64,000 nucleotides of DNA, taken from Lineus longissimus. Lineage: Eukaryota; Nemertea; Pilidiophora; Heteronemertea; Lineidae. Below, piece by piece: positions 32,700-44,440 of the stretch (positions within the stretch are counted from its first letter, which is position 1; each line of letters begins with the position of its first letter). Under the pieces are notes generated by a model. The model saw nothing but the letters and a program-made list of their open reading frames with translations, was not told where the DNA came from and did no database searches. The stretch covers positions 16,219,998 through 16,283,997 of the forward strand of contig NC_088314.1 of the NCBI RefSeq assembly GCF_910592395.1, read 5' to 3'. The translations under genes and the position numbers were made by a program.

Positions 32700-33440
32700 G
32701 CATGGGTATTGTCGTTTCTTTGGGTGCCGCCTTTTAATCAAAACGGATTTGTAGTTTCATTATTTAATACAAGTCTTACATGTGCCTATTAACACGAGTT
32801 CGTGTTGAGTAATTTCAGTCATTTTAGCAAGAAGTACGTGTTGATTATCTAATGCCTGGTTCACAGGTACTGGTAAAAGTTACTTTGATATAATACAATT
32901 ACTTGGGTACGGAAAAATTGCATGGTAGAACGCCAAATGATGTGTTTTTGCCCAAAATTAATTATAGTCTTTGCGCCACTGGCCAAATCCCATTTGTGAG
33001 CTTAAAAATATTCAAAAACCTGGATATAATATCATATGCTTCTGGGAAGGGCTTGTAATAAGATATAAAGATAACATAATTATTACTGAAAGATTTATGC
33101 ATTATTCTAAAACACCCGAGTTAGAATAATTCGTTTTCATAATGGATAATGTATATAGCATCGTTTTCACCACAGAGGTTTTGGTGAGACAATAACCCAA
33201 ACCACTTGGGTTGGTGAAAATGTGGGAGCATTTCAAAAGCATTTAAAACAACATTATTCGATATTTAATTTGAGATGCTTTAGAATAGAAATTGATAAGC
33301 ATTGATTGTCTCACCCAAACCGCTCGGGTGGAACTAAAGTATTGGCTACGCCTCGGTTTTGGTCTACATTTTAGCTCCATCCTCGCGGTTTGTAAATAAA
33401 GAAAACCAATTACTCCAGTTCGGTATCAATTCATTAAACC
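32700..33440. other. No gene recognised
   Basis: AT-rich sequence with short inverted AACCGCTCGGGT / ACCCAAACCACTTGGG-like words around 33190 and 33320. Confidence 0.5.
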
Positions 33441-33446
33441 TGGTGG

Positions 33447-33775
33447 CAATTTGCCTGCGTGCCAATTCGCACCGTATGAACTTTACCTTTGACCTGATCG
33501 ATTGTCTCGTGGCAAGCTAGCATCAGCCCGGAGAAATGTAGTTAGTTTGCTGGCAATTTGCCCGTGCACGCAATTCGGACCAGATGACCTTGACCTCTGA
33601 CCTTATAAGCCTGACTTTTGTCCCTCCAGTTGCGAACTGTTATCAACCTTGATAAACGTACCAAATTCGGTGGAACTCTATTGTGGCAATCCGCCCGTTT
33701 GCTTACTCTGGGCCATATGACCTTCACTTTTGACCTCGTGACCTTGGCCATGTTGGCCCTTGACCTCGTCGACCC
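33447..33775 (+). repeat. Degenerate tandem repeat with TGACCT words
   Basis: Three units begin GGCAATTTGCC/GGCAATCCGCC at 33449, 33551 and 33684, and each continues with an ATATGACCTT...TTTGACCT block. Spacing is about 100-135 bp. Confidence 0.65.
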
Positions 33776-34352
33776 GTTAAGGGCAATTTGCGGGTCAAAC
33801 TACATATGTGTGTAACGTTTCATTGCAAAAAAGCCAAGGACCTGGGGGAGGAGTGCAACAAACGACAAGTGGTCCTAAAATTATAGTGTGAAATATTATT
33901 ACATAATATGATGATTTTGGTACAACAAACACAGCGCTCTACGTGGTACATAACAGACCTGCGGAGTAGCGATGAGCCAAAAAACCTAGACCTTATTGCA
34001 TTTCCCACCACTGGGGCTGAGCCGCGGCCTACCCGTAGCAATGCTCGATCACAGAATTGTTTTACGATTCCAATGTGAATGAAAAGGAGGTATAAAACCT
34101 TTACCTAAGAGAGATAAACTTTTGAAGAACATTATAAATATGATCAAAGCTTTTTGGGTCACCATAGTTAGACTCTCGTACAATTCTAAAGAAGCCGTTG
34201 AGAAACCGTATGTGGTACAAATGAATGGTCCTTCGTTGTTTCTATATATAGCCATCAAACTTGTAAGCCAAACACCAATGGCATGATCACCTCTCCTTAT
34301 TGCCTTCTCCTGTGCTTGCAGGGGGAATGTAATGGAAATATGCTTGTTCCTT

Positions 34353-34374
34353 TTTATGGGCCACCCTGTATAAA
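34353..34374 (-). mobile_element. Single mariner-like terminus
   Basis: On the minus strand TACAGGGTGGCCCATAAAAA is a typical mariner-type end. The partner end was not found, so the element is probably truncated. Confidence 0.4.
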
Positions 34375-34833
34375 TAGTTTCAATGTACCTTAGACAAAAA
34401 CCCTGCGATGGATAACTTTTTGCAAAAATTTGGAATTTCGTTTTTCAACCAAACAATTTACTGGAGAGCAAAAATAAGATTGTGCATGTGGCAATAATGA
34501 GAGTAAAAGGGAAGTAGTACTGAATGATTTCTATAAAAAATGTGATGTCAAACACCGGTAGAATATCAAATGCCAAATTCCGGTAGAATCATCAACAAGT
34601 CGACCGATGAAGTCCCAAAGATGAAAATTTACATAAATGTTTGGAACATTTTACAAACAACCTTTTTATTGAAGCGAGCAAAACCTCCAATAGACGAAAT
34701 TTGTTCTGAAAGGCTTCGCCAGGTGATCCACTGCAAGATATCCAAGCTAACATGTTTCATCGGGCCGGATATGTCGTATGAAGTAACATTTTAACTGTAT
34801 CAGGCGTATGTATGCGTACAATCTGGGTTCCAG

Positions 34834-34974
34834 GCTACAGCCTTCGGACCAGGAACATGTCCATCTATCAATCGGAAGTGGTGTCCTCCCCTGACTTTCG
34901 TTGTCATAGTGACGCCATGCTGTCCCTATCCAAGTCGGTATCTGTTTCGGTCGTCCCGAATCCGGTCTTTACAG
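34834..34974 (+). CDS. Candidate phase 1-1 exon, Ig-like C-terminal half
   Basis: Acceptor GGGTTCCAG and donor GTGAGC (after TTTACAG) bound a 141-nt open stretch in phase 1-1. It reads DFRCHSDAMLSLSKSVSVSV then VPNPVFT, which resembles the final strands of an immunoglobulin domain (F-x-C ... S-V-x-V). No neighbouring Ig exon was found, so it may be an isolated or decayed exon, or chance. Confidence 0.25.
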
Positions 34975-35007
34975 GTGAGCCGTGAAGATTAAGCTTTACT
35001 TGCTCCG

Positions 35008-35300
35008 GTGCCAACCCTGAAAAAAAGAAAGGCTGTTGCTAAAACGCCGCGCAAACGTGAGATTTTTGTCGCCGCGATAGGCATTTATAATCGCTGCGAT
35101 GATCGACAAAAAGATCCCTCATCCGGGGGTAAATTGGTCTCAGGTCACATCGCTGGGTTGATAATGTCGCAGGTCGCTACGATCACCCATATGCAGTGAC
35201 CACCGTAAACATGCAATAATTGTCGCAAAATCGATTCTGGTTCCACGTATCTGCGCTGACCACCACAAACGACCGATATTTGTCGCGTGCGATCATGATT
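35008..35300. repeat. Possible decayed element with GTCGC / GCGAC words
   Basis: Recurrent TTGTCGC, ATCGCTGCGAT and GACCACC(G/A)(T/C)AAAC words suggest an old palindromic element; ends not resolved. Confidence 0.3.
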
Positions 35301-35589
35301 GCTCGTTAGTGGAGCGCTTTAATTTAGTCTTGCGTTTTTACTGATGTCTGACCAACGATTCGTATTTTCGCATTTGATAAACAAAGACAGGCAGGTTTCG
35401 CAATCTCTACGAACGATGAAGTACGAAGTACAAAGGTCTATAGTGTCATCAAGTCCTGTGCTCATTCGTTTATACTTAGCTGCAGGAAGAATCAGGAAGA
35501 TTTTCAAATAAATTCATCGATGAAATACATTTAACCGTACTCCGTCATTCTTAGATCTTCATAAGTTTGCGAGACATATCTAATGCTAA

Positions 35590-35753
35590 TCACACGACAA
35601 TGATAGGTAAATAATTACATGTACTATTTTCATACCGGTAGTTAAAACAACTGAATGTGTTATAATTACCTCCATCCGTATCCGATGCGTATGACGTTCT
35701 TGAATTGACTGGAATGCATGTCTCGTGTCTCCATGGAAATTTACCATCACTTG
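35590..35753 (-). CDS. mGluR-like tail exon (tentative)
   Basis: Enters after GAAAACAG in the phase needed (g|ca, Ala) and reads SDGKFPWRHETCIPVNSRTS then YASDTDGG. It either splices at GTAATT (end 35670) or runs to the stop at 35590. The hydrophilic Ser/Thr/Asp content suits a receptor tail, but the tail is not conserved enough to confirm. Confidence 0.4.
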
Positions 35754-38700
35754 CTGTTTTCGGATGAAGCAAGAGAGAAACATTGATGTAAACAGTGCCA
35801 ATGAAGAATAACGCCAGTCCTATAAGGCTAAAACTAAGAATATGAAAGCTATCAGCATTTTATCTTTCACTTGGAATATGGAAACCTTTTATAAAACAAC
35901 TCGTTTTAATTCAATAGTACAAGTTCCAGTTTGGATGCTTGTAGCATATTCTTTTAATGAGCTGGTAGAATTTATCTAGATTTTTTTCAGAAGAACTATT
36001 GTGTGTACACTCTGTCTTAGAGTAATGATATGATTCTACCGTTAGATTTCGAATGATGGTGATATTTTGACAATTGATTTGATCAGGTTCGAACCTCCGA
36101 TGCCTTTTCGTTGATAAACAGGAGGCAAATAAGTTTATTCAAGCCTTCCAACAGGCACCGTCGCACCGAATCCTGTTCATCCAGAGACTATGCACTAGTG
36201 GGAGGCTTTTTCCGACTTATTAGGCCTAACGGTTTTTTTAACTTTTCCTGATTTATCCGACATTTCTCCGACATTGTCCGATTTTTCCCCGACTTTGTCA
36301 AAAAGGTCGGATTCCATAAAACCTCTGAAAAAACTAGGTCTTCCCAAAGTAGACCATTAAAGATCAAAGACCTCCATTGAATGGGGTTAATTAGGTGTGC
36401 CGCAAATACCCAGAGTGACCCAAAGTGTGAATACTAATTTGCTCCTCTCCTTGGACGATTTGCATGTCAAATATGAGTGCATCTGGGTTGGGCCACTCCA
36501 TACTATAAGCAAGAGAGACTTTTCGAAAAGGCCTATTTTTTATAGCCTAAAGAAACATAGCCTCATATGATTTAAAGATATTTTTGATGTTCTGAACTGT
36601 GTAATTTACCAAATATTAACAGTGTCTATTTGAATACAGACCAATACCTATATGTATGTTGAATACCGAAACAGTTGTTTACTTTAAAAACATTCTTGAA
36701 TTGTACACCATGCTCAAATCTATTTTCAAAATAGATTTTATCAATGATTTCACTTCCAGTTCAGGAATAATGTAATTTTATACATGATTTGATGAAATAA
36801 ACTGTATAAAATTCATTTGCAAAACATAATTTCTAGCAATTAATTTGAAACTTTGAAATTAAATTGCAAAATTATGCAATTTCTGTATTTTATTAAGTAT
36901 TAGTCTCCCCTCCTTAAACATGGAGTGGCCCATGTCAGATGCACTCACGCGTGACATGCAAAGTGTCCAAAGGGGAGGAAGTAATTAATATTCACACCTA
37001 GGATCACTCTGGGTGTTTGCATTACACCTCATTAAACCCATTCAATTGAGGCTATTGATCTTTAATGGCCTATTTTGGGAAGACCTAGATATTTTCACAG
37101 GTTTTATGGAAATCCGTCCTTTTTGGACAAAGCGGGGAAAAGTCGGAGAATGTCGGAGAAATCAGGAAAAGTTAGAGAAACCGTTGATAAGTGGGAAAAA
37201 GCCTCCCACTACTGTGATGGCCACCATAATCTTAAGACATCCGTTGATCAGCTTCCCATCATCACTCCGTGCAAGCCTCGATTGGAAAAGCACTTGGACA
37301 AAAATGTTGGATACAAACATTGTTCGAAGATGGCAGCACCGTGACGTACGTCTTCAAATTCACACGTGGTTGATATCAGAGAATTCTGAAATTGTTGTAC
37401 ACATCCGCATCCCCCCCCCCCCCCCAAACGCATAGGGATATTTGAATTATCTTAGAAATACCGTGCAGAATGGCCTTTTTGCAGGTTTTTGAATCAAGAT
37501 CGTCTTATATTATTAAAACAAAACGTTAAAATTTCGTTTGGAAAAACGTATGCTTCAGATTGTAGCTAATCGTGTTTAATATCAAACTCGTTATATTGAA
37601 CCACTGCAGAGGTGATGGGTTTTTATCGCATGTGCGCCACCCTGATGCGAGAGATTAAAACCAAGTATTTCGACGCGACCTCTAACAGTTCTGAATGGAG
37701 GCTTTGGCATTTTGGGACGCGCATACTGTTTTAAACAATGGTAAAAAGGTTAAAAAAAGCCACCGAGCGATTCAGAAGTGTGTGTTTAAGATGGCATTTT
37801 TTATAACATATAGCTCCCCGGATCATCCGTGGTGAAGGGGCCAGACAATGATGCACATGACATAATAAAAATATACTCACCATCAAATTTCGAATGGTTT
37901 TCCTTGCTGGTACAAGTTCCAGTAAGGGTGCTGGTGGCAGCCTTTTTGTAATGTGCTGAATTCATCGTGAGTTTTCGAACATTTTTATCAGGCTGGAAGA
38001 CGATAATGTACATCTTTGGGGCGAATAAACAAACTAAGGTGACGGACGCACTGAGACTGATGGAAATACATAATGTGGTGATTTGGACCTGAAACGAGAG
38101 ATTAAGTTATGCCAAATGACCAGCGATTTTAGAATTTTTTTGGCACCTATTAAAGCGAGTTTCCGAGAGCAATACAATGTCCTTTCGCGCCTAAGTCGGT
38201 ATCAGACCAATTGATGCATCATCAAGTCTTACGCAAGTTTCTGAATGGAACCCTGTTGCGGGCCCTATTGTCCACATGTTAATCAGGCCTAATCTAGCTA
38301 GTTGATTTGCGCCAGACTTTTAAACAGGAAATGAGAAGGAACTTTTTCACTGCCCGAGAAAACGTAAAAAGTATGCTACATGTAAATGATTGGTCGTGTG
38401 AAATCCCCTTTGAGTTTCTTACACAATCCTTAGAACGACCCCCCCCCCCCCTTAGCGTGTATACTCCAATCTGGCCCATTTATCTTTTTGATAGCAAAAG
38501 TGTTTTAATTTCCCTCTCTAAATTTATCATCAAAGTACAATTTGTGAAAAGAGTGAGCAGCTAAGAAATCTATAACGAAAATCGCCTCCTCAAAAATTAC
38601 CTCGGCGAGGGACTAAATGGCCCTTTTGTAATTCCATGATTCAATTTCATTACATGTAAGGCGAAAGATGTTTCGCTGGCCACTTGCAAACAAATACTGC

Positions 38701-41454
38701 GTGGAGAATTAAAGGATTGGCCCTCTGGAAAATGTTAGGTTTCCATTCACCTTCTTCAAAGGGGACTAATATATGGAAAGATTAGTTGTCAAAGACATAA
38801 CGTGACCGCTGGCGTGGTCTTTACTTGATCAAGAAGGATGTAACGTACCCAAGCGGAAGATGTAACATATATGCTCCGAGATAAGGCGCGAGCAACATAT
38901 CCGTTATCTTTGATCTTCGGTTTAGGAATAATATACATGTTTGATGAAGCGAATATGCCGACTGTTGAGCCAAGTAAAATTTTGACAAAAAATTATTTTG
39001 TAATTTTGGTTCAACCAACAATAAAATCCTTCCTCGACATATTAATATAAAATTTTGTTGAATATATTAAGCAAAATGATTGCGATGAAATTTAAAATAT
39101 TAGTTAAACCTTTTATCTCGTGGAAAGATTAATCCGATAAAGTTGTTGTTAGTTTTTTGTTTGGTGATGGACGCTTTAGCAGTGTTATCAAATGTACAGG
39201 GTAGAGTGTCTCAGAGTTCAATCAGTCACTATCTCCGAGGTATTAAAGGTCCAGTGTCTCTACAGAACCACACCTTATTCTATCAACATACAATGGCACT
39301 TTTTCTAGGAGGAAATTTCAGACTGCTACACAATCAATACCAACATTATTTGTTCAAATACAACCTAATACTACCTAATTGACACTTCTTGTTGGTGATT
39401 AACAAGATTAGTAGACAGATAAAGTTGATAAAGTGATGAAAAGTTTAATCTATTGGTGTAGTTACTTGGAAGAGGCAATGTGTATGTATCAATTTGTACT
39501 ATTTTTCTGCATTAACTAGGTGTTTCCATCCCACAAGGTGACGTCTTTGTTTTTTTTAGAGAGAGACATGCACCATAATCTGGAATCTGCACTGAAAACA
39601 ACGTATACTCCGCGCACTAATAGTAGTGTGATGAGGCGGTCCTAGTATCACTGCTCGAATTGGCCGCCATTGAATATGAATGTGCTTAAATCGCTCATCC
39701 ACTTACTGTTGGACTTTTTATTTGGCCGGGTCTATTTGGCAAGCCACTCGCCGAACAGGCATCTTTTTTTGTCCTGTTTGGAGAGCCGCTTGCCAAACAG
39801 CACTAAAAAGCCACCCTGTTCGGCCAGCCGGGCTTGCCAAACAGGTAAAAAATCTACCCTGGTTGGCGAGGTGGAGACTTTACTTTAATAGAAAAAGAAA
39901 AAGTCGCTGTTTGGTAAGCCGGGCTTGCCAAATAGTCACTTCCTTTTTATTTTCATTCCAATTGTTTTAAAGGTTGTGCTATTGCATTTTAAGTCTTTGG
40001 CGGAAATACTTTCTCCTTAAACATGGTCTAATTGGTAGTTTTATGTGCAGTATATTTGGCGTATGGACGATTGCTGTATGTTTGATCAGGGCTTTTTTCT
40101 TCTGCAGAAAGATGATGATTTGAAGCGTGGTAAATTCTGGCCCTCGTGCAGTTTTAATCAGCTCAAAACAGGAGTGAACCTGCGACTTAGTAATATTATA
40201 AGCATGGCTGCATTGCAGGAGACTCGAAGACTTTTAGTAAATCGACAAATTAGTTGACATTTTAGGCGCTTTGTTCGGCGCATTCTGCGGGCCGCGTACA
40301 TTATTGGTGAGCATAACGCAATGCACGTGCAATGGACGCAGAATATGTTTGAATATCGTGTCCGTTTGAGAGAATAGGCACTCTACTTACCTCGAATGAG
40401 TTGAGCGTTCCAAAGTAGATGGGTACAAATGCAAGCCATATTATGCACGTAGTATACATGGTAAATCCTATGAATTTCGACTCGTTAAAGTTTTCTGGAA
40501 TTTTCCGAGTCTTGACAGCATACACTGTACATATGATAATAAGTAACATATTATAAACTAATGATATTAAGAAGGATATGTCTTCAATTTTACACTTTAG
40601 AATGACGATATCCCTTCGTCCGTTAGGGTTATATTGTCTAGTTCCTGGCGGATCCAGCACCAACCATATACACGTGGACAGAACTTGAATTGATATCAAA
40701 ATTGCACATATCACAACTTGGGACTTGGGACTAATGAATGCAGGCCTTTTAGCTGATCTGCTGGCACTGTCAAATATTCTAGAAATTCTGTTTGTTTTGG
40801 TTAACAAGGAGGAGTACATTGCTGCGAACCCAAAGCCTACACCGAACCGCTGTATGGCACACGTGGCGGGCGTAGGCCGCGCAAGCAGCAGGAACGACAT
40901 CACATAGCAGGTCAGGCAGCCGGAGAGAAGCATGTAACAGAGCTCTCTGCCCGAGGCTTTCACTATCGGGGTGTCGTTGTGTCGAAGAAATGTCAGCATG
41001 ACGAACATAGTCGTCAGCATGCCGATGATCGAAAGCACCATGGGTACTATAGAATATATACTGAACCAATGCATGTGTTGCTCTTCGAGTTGGTAACACG
41101 TTTTCCTATCCGGGTGCGGCCAGCGCCCAAGCCCGCAATCCTTGCAAGTGAATTCATCAAGGAGGTACTCCCAATCCTCGCACGAATCACAAACCCAACA
41201 GCACGTGTCCCCAGCCTTTTGGATGCGTTTGATTTCCCCTAACTTACACGGCTGGCTACACTGCGACGACGGAACAATATTCTCCCCTCCTGGCCACACC
41301 ATGTCCGATTCGTTTAGTTGAAGGCCGTTAATCCATGAGCCAACAATCTGGTAGCCGTATTGTCCAGTCCCCCTGTCACGCTTGTAGTTCATGATGTTGT
41401 ATCTCCCCGCCGCATCACCCTGTGCATCGAACTGGATCATGCTGCCGTAACCGT
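35590..41454 (-). CDS. Metabotropic glutamate receptor-like class C GPCR, C-terminal part (ligand-binding exons missing)
   Basis: Exons on the minus strand: 41454-40391, 38088-37881, and a probable tail exon from 35753. The first encodes the end of the ligand-binding domain (QFDAQGDAAGRYNIMNY), the nine-cysteine region (SSQCSQPC...CCWVCDSC...DEFTCKDC) and TM1-TM6, including the family signatures NDTPIVKASGREL and LLTKTNRISRIF. The second encodes TM7 and FAPKMYIIVFQPDKNVRK. The receptor would sense glutamate or a related amino acid at the cell surface and signal through a G protein; the FQPDKNV ending is most like groups II/III. The frame continues upstream of 41454 only through a polypyrimidine acceptor, so earlier exons must lie at higher coordinates. 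I did not find them in 41.5-64 kb. Introns carry a 1-kb fold-back and a palindrome array. Confidence 0.9.
36193..37216. mobile_element. Fold-back element of about 1 kb with 310-bp inverted arms
   Basis: The left arm 36193-36500 and the right arm 36917-37216 are imperfect reverse complements. The outer ends are CACTAGTGGGAGGCTTTTTC and (reverse) CAGTAGTGGGAGGCTTTTTC. Shared blocks include GGCCACTCCAT, AAACCCATTCAAT/ATTGAATGGGGTT and GGAAGACCTAG. The 400-bp AT-rich centre has no frame. No target duplication is evident. It sits in the mGluR intron between the TM7 exon and the tail exon. Confidence 0.85.
37411..37425 (+). repeat. Poly(C) run
   Basis: About 15 C in a row. Confidence 0.9.
37881..38088 (-). 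CDS. mGluR-like exon: TM7 and proximal tail
   Basis: Acceptor CTCTCGTTTCAG, then VQITTLCISISLSASVTLVC, LFAPKMYIIVFQPDKNVRK and a Thr/Lys-rich tail ending HSKFD. 208 nt, phase 0 to phase 1, donor GTGAGT. Confidence 0.95.
39188..39330. mobile_element. MITE family B, degenerate copy 3
   Basis: CTACAGAACCACACCTTATTC and ATACAATGGCACTTTTTCTAG align with the interior of copies at 23892 and 31247. Ends are eroded. In an mGluR intron. Confidence 0.5.
39732..39935. repeat. Row of four related palindromes (27-29 bp each)
   Basis: Palindromes at 39732-39758, 39774-39800, 39816-39844 and 39907-39935. Each is a variant of CTGTTTGGCAAGCC paired with GGCTTGCCAAACAG around a one-base centre. Spacers are 15, 15 and 62 bp. 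The loci match each other, so it is one repeated unit, not four independent hairpins. It lies in the intron between the mGluR TM1-6 and TM7 exons. Confidence 0.9.
40391..41454 (-). CDS. mGluR-like exon: cysteine-rich region and TM1-TM6
   Basis: 1064 nt, entering in phase 1 after TTTCTCTTTTCAG and leaving in phase 0 at TTCGAG before GTAAGT. It contains no frame break in 354 codons. Confidence 0.95.
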
Positions 41455-41459
41455 CTGAA

Positions 41460-43680
41460 AAGAGAAAGCAGATCGGACCAGTCAGTCCGGTTGCGTACCT
41501 CAAATATCCCATCAGTGTATGACAAACTTGCAAAGTTGGACCGCATTGGTGGTAAAGGCAAAATTAGCCGAGCTAACTGGTTGGCCGAGTTGGTCTGTAC
41601 ATATTCATCCCACCTAGGCGTGAACGGAGATTCTGTTCGTAGGAAGTGTATCAGCAATAAAGCATCCACACCCAGCGAGGACATAAGAGGGCCTATGTAG
41701 AACAGATTTTGATAGGCTGGATGCATACCGTGTCACGCTCTGGGCCCGCGAATCACCAGAGATTACTACTCAAACCCTGATATTTCTTTATATCTGTGGT
41801 AATTCTCAATTTGCTTTCATCATGAACATACGCAAATATTTTGACGATGCTAAATTTAGTTCTTTTACTGTAAAGTAAAGGTCAGTACACGCGAAACTGG
41901 TCAGTGAGAACTTATGAAGTAATTTAATTCTTCACATGTTATAACGTAATCGCCCGCGTTGATGATGAACATTTTCACACCCACTTGAATAATGTCCTCC
42001 TTCCCGGTGTCCATTGTTGAACATATCAGGTAGAAGAATGAATAGGAAATTACCCGGAAACTGAGATGATCTACGTTTACTATTTTAGGAAATTAAAATT
42101 GGCGAAAAACTACTGTTACCTCCACAGTATAGACGGGAAGAAATTTTAATCATTGAGATAGGACGATTAATTTCATTAGATCTAATCACTATCCTTCAAT
42201 ATATTGCGTGTCTCAGGTTATTAAAACCTCAACCAGTCAGTCATTTTTTCATGCAGCGCGTCATAGTCCGTTTGGAGCCGGACTATCACTGCTCAATCCT
42301 ACAAGCGCTCAGTCACCGAATGTAACTGTATAATAAAAAAAGGACACGAACAGTGTCACCCATCATTTGAGTTCTACTTGCAAACTGATATGAATTTTAG
42401 AAAATGTTACATTTGCAAGAAAAATCTAACCGTTTCTGTGCATTTCCAAACTAAAACCAAGAATTATAATATCATGGGTTGCTGTAATTAAAGCAATTGA
42501 TGATTTGACCACGCAAAAAGAGCGAAAACTCATTGAAGAGAATTACATATCACATCTAAATGGTGACCTGCGTTTTTCAATATCTTGCCCCATTTCGGAG
42601 CAAGATGCCTTAAGTTTGGCATTGAATATAGGTTCGGTTTGAAAAAGGGGACACCAAAATGGACGATGCCTTCAACACATCAAATACATACATTGTACTG
42701 CGGCTAATGCGTTAAGTAATAGGAATTCTCTCCTCTGCAACCAAAACCCGATTTCCTTTCCCAATTTCCAGCTTATACCTATGATCTGAGAATCTATGAT
42801 CTGAGAATCTAGTTATTTTCATGATTCTAATTCTATCTGAGTATAGAGACCGAATCAGCCATTACGTTTTCCCATAAGGCATCGGAATCAGCACCGCGAT
42901 TTGCAGAAATTGAAACAAATTTTCTAGATTATGTACCTGGCTGTGCATGCGCATGAATGATTACGGCTGTAAAATCTGGTGTCCGCCGGATACAAAATCT
43001 GGACATTTTGTTCCAACTTCTCCCAACCGTGCTGCTGATATAATGGCATCAAAAGGAGTATAGGATACAAACGTGTTTCATTTGCTATGCTCGGGTGCGG
43101 CAATATTGGGCATTTTTTAGTATGCGCTAAAGTACATGTGTACCTATGCTAATACCATTAGGCCCCGCGTGGTGGCGCTGAGGCCGCCGCTGCCGGGGGC
43201 CTTATTTGAACGATTTTCTTTTTGAAACCCTTGACCCAAATTTTGGAATGGCAGAATCTTCGGCTATAAATAAGTTTTAGTGTTTTAACGACGCAAAAAA
43301 ATCTGACAGTTGTTTTTTTCATATGAGTTGTCTGTTTCTGTCATAAATTACACAAATTTGATTGTTAGTATGAACAAGCAGATTTGATTCAATAAAACCT
43401 TCGATATTTGAAAATCGACGACCAACTTCTGTTATTTACGTTTTCCGTAGGTATAACCTCCCGCCAGGTGGCTAGTGTTTAACACTATTGCCAGTTCCGG
43501 GCCACTCTCTGCAATGTAATCAAGAGAGTGGTTGAGTCACTCTAATGTGTACCAAATTTGGTGCTTTTATGCCATTTTGCACGATTTTACCCCTTTAACG
43601 CACGTACGACATGTAGCATGAGGGTTTTGGGGCCTCATTTAAATACCACAAATATTATGTTATCCGAACTTAGAAAGCAT
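41460..43680. other. Upstream of the mGluR exon: no LBD exon recognised
   Basis: Should be intron of the receptor gene. Contains a 15-bp tandem pair (ATGATCTGAGAATCT, 42781-42810). No ligand-binding-domain motif was seen on the minus strand. Confidence 0.5.
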
Positions 43681-43682
43681 TC

Positions 43683-44133
43683 CTAAAGCCCGCAGCACAC
43701 TAGCCGCCAACTTCGGCGTTCACTTCGGCGTTTTTTGCCGCAAGAGTCCTGAACGCCTGAAAAATCCCTAGTCTGCTACGAACGGCGTCGGCGAACGCGA
43801 CTTGCCGCCACTTGCCGCAACTAAACACCAAATATCTAACATGTTTGATTTTTGACGCGTGTCGCCGCGTTTGAACGCAAGAAGAAACCAGGTGTGCTAC
43901 GGATGGCCGCCTGACTTGGCGTCGGCGGCGAGGCTATGGCCAATCAGCTTGCGTCTTGATGTCACATGATTTCAATATGGCAGCCTAAAGTGGCGGAAAA
44001 GACGCTACTGGACGCCGATTCTGGGCAGGTGTGCTCTGACCCAGATCCACTGGCCGCCAACTTTGGCGTCGAGAGGCGTCAGCTGAACGCTTCTTGTCGC
44101 CGAAGTTGGCGGCTAGTGTGCTGCGGGCTTTAG
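43683..44133. mobile_element. 451-bp MITE with 36-bp inverted ends
   Basis: The left end CTAAAGCCCGCAGCACACTA continues with GCCGCCAACTTCGGCG and is matched in reverse at 44098-44133 without mismatch over about 35 bp. The interior carries further copies of the CGCCGAAGTTGGCGG word. GC-rich against an AT-rich background. No target duplication could be fixed, and no transposase frame. Confidence 0.9.
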
Positions 44134-44440
44134 TGTCTGATCTATTCCAGGCCGGACTGCTGGAGTGAAATGGACAAGCGTAGTCAATGCGCTCACTTGG
44201 TTTGCACTGAAACATTTCTGGATTTGGCTGGGGAATGAATGCAACACACGGAGACGAATACATATGAGTTTCTCGATACAATCTCTAGGAACGCTGTCAA
44301 GCTTCTCTGGGCCTACGCACTGGCTGGTTGGAAGAATGCGTTTTTTAATGCATTTCAAGGCATTTAGGCAGTCAGTTTAACCCGTTGGAACAGGCGCATA
44401 GATAGAGCTACCCGAATTCTCTACTCCATTGAAATTTCAG

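Noticed and set aside
32529-32792. Long Phe/Tyr/Pro/Leu-rich frames here and at 31559-31836 and 11295-11510
   Set aside because: They are translations of the GTAC minisatellite, open on several frames at once, with no start context or domain.
39732-39935. CRISPR-like array
   Set aside because: The host DNA is eukaryotic, the spacers are 15, 15 and 62 bp and the repeats are palindromes that vary from copy to copy.
41455-41726. Minus-strand frame adjoining the mGluR exon, considered as the end of the ligand-binding domain
   Set aside because: It reads through the polypyrimidine acceptor and lacks the cysteines and aromatic motifs of that part of the family.
43985-44281. 98-aa minus-strand frame
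   Set aside because: Half of it lies in the 451-bp MITE and it has no recognisable motif.
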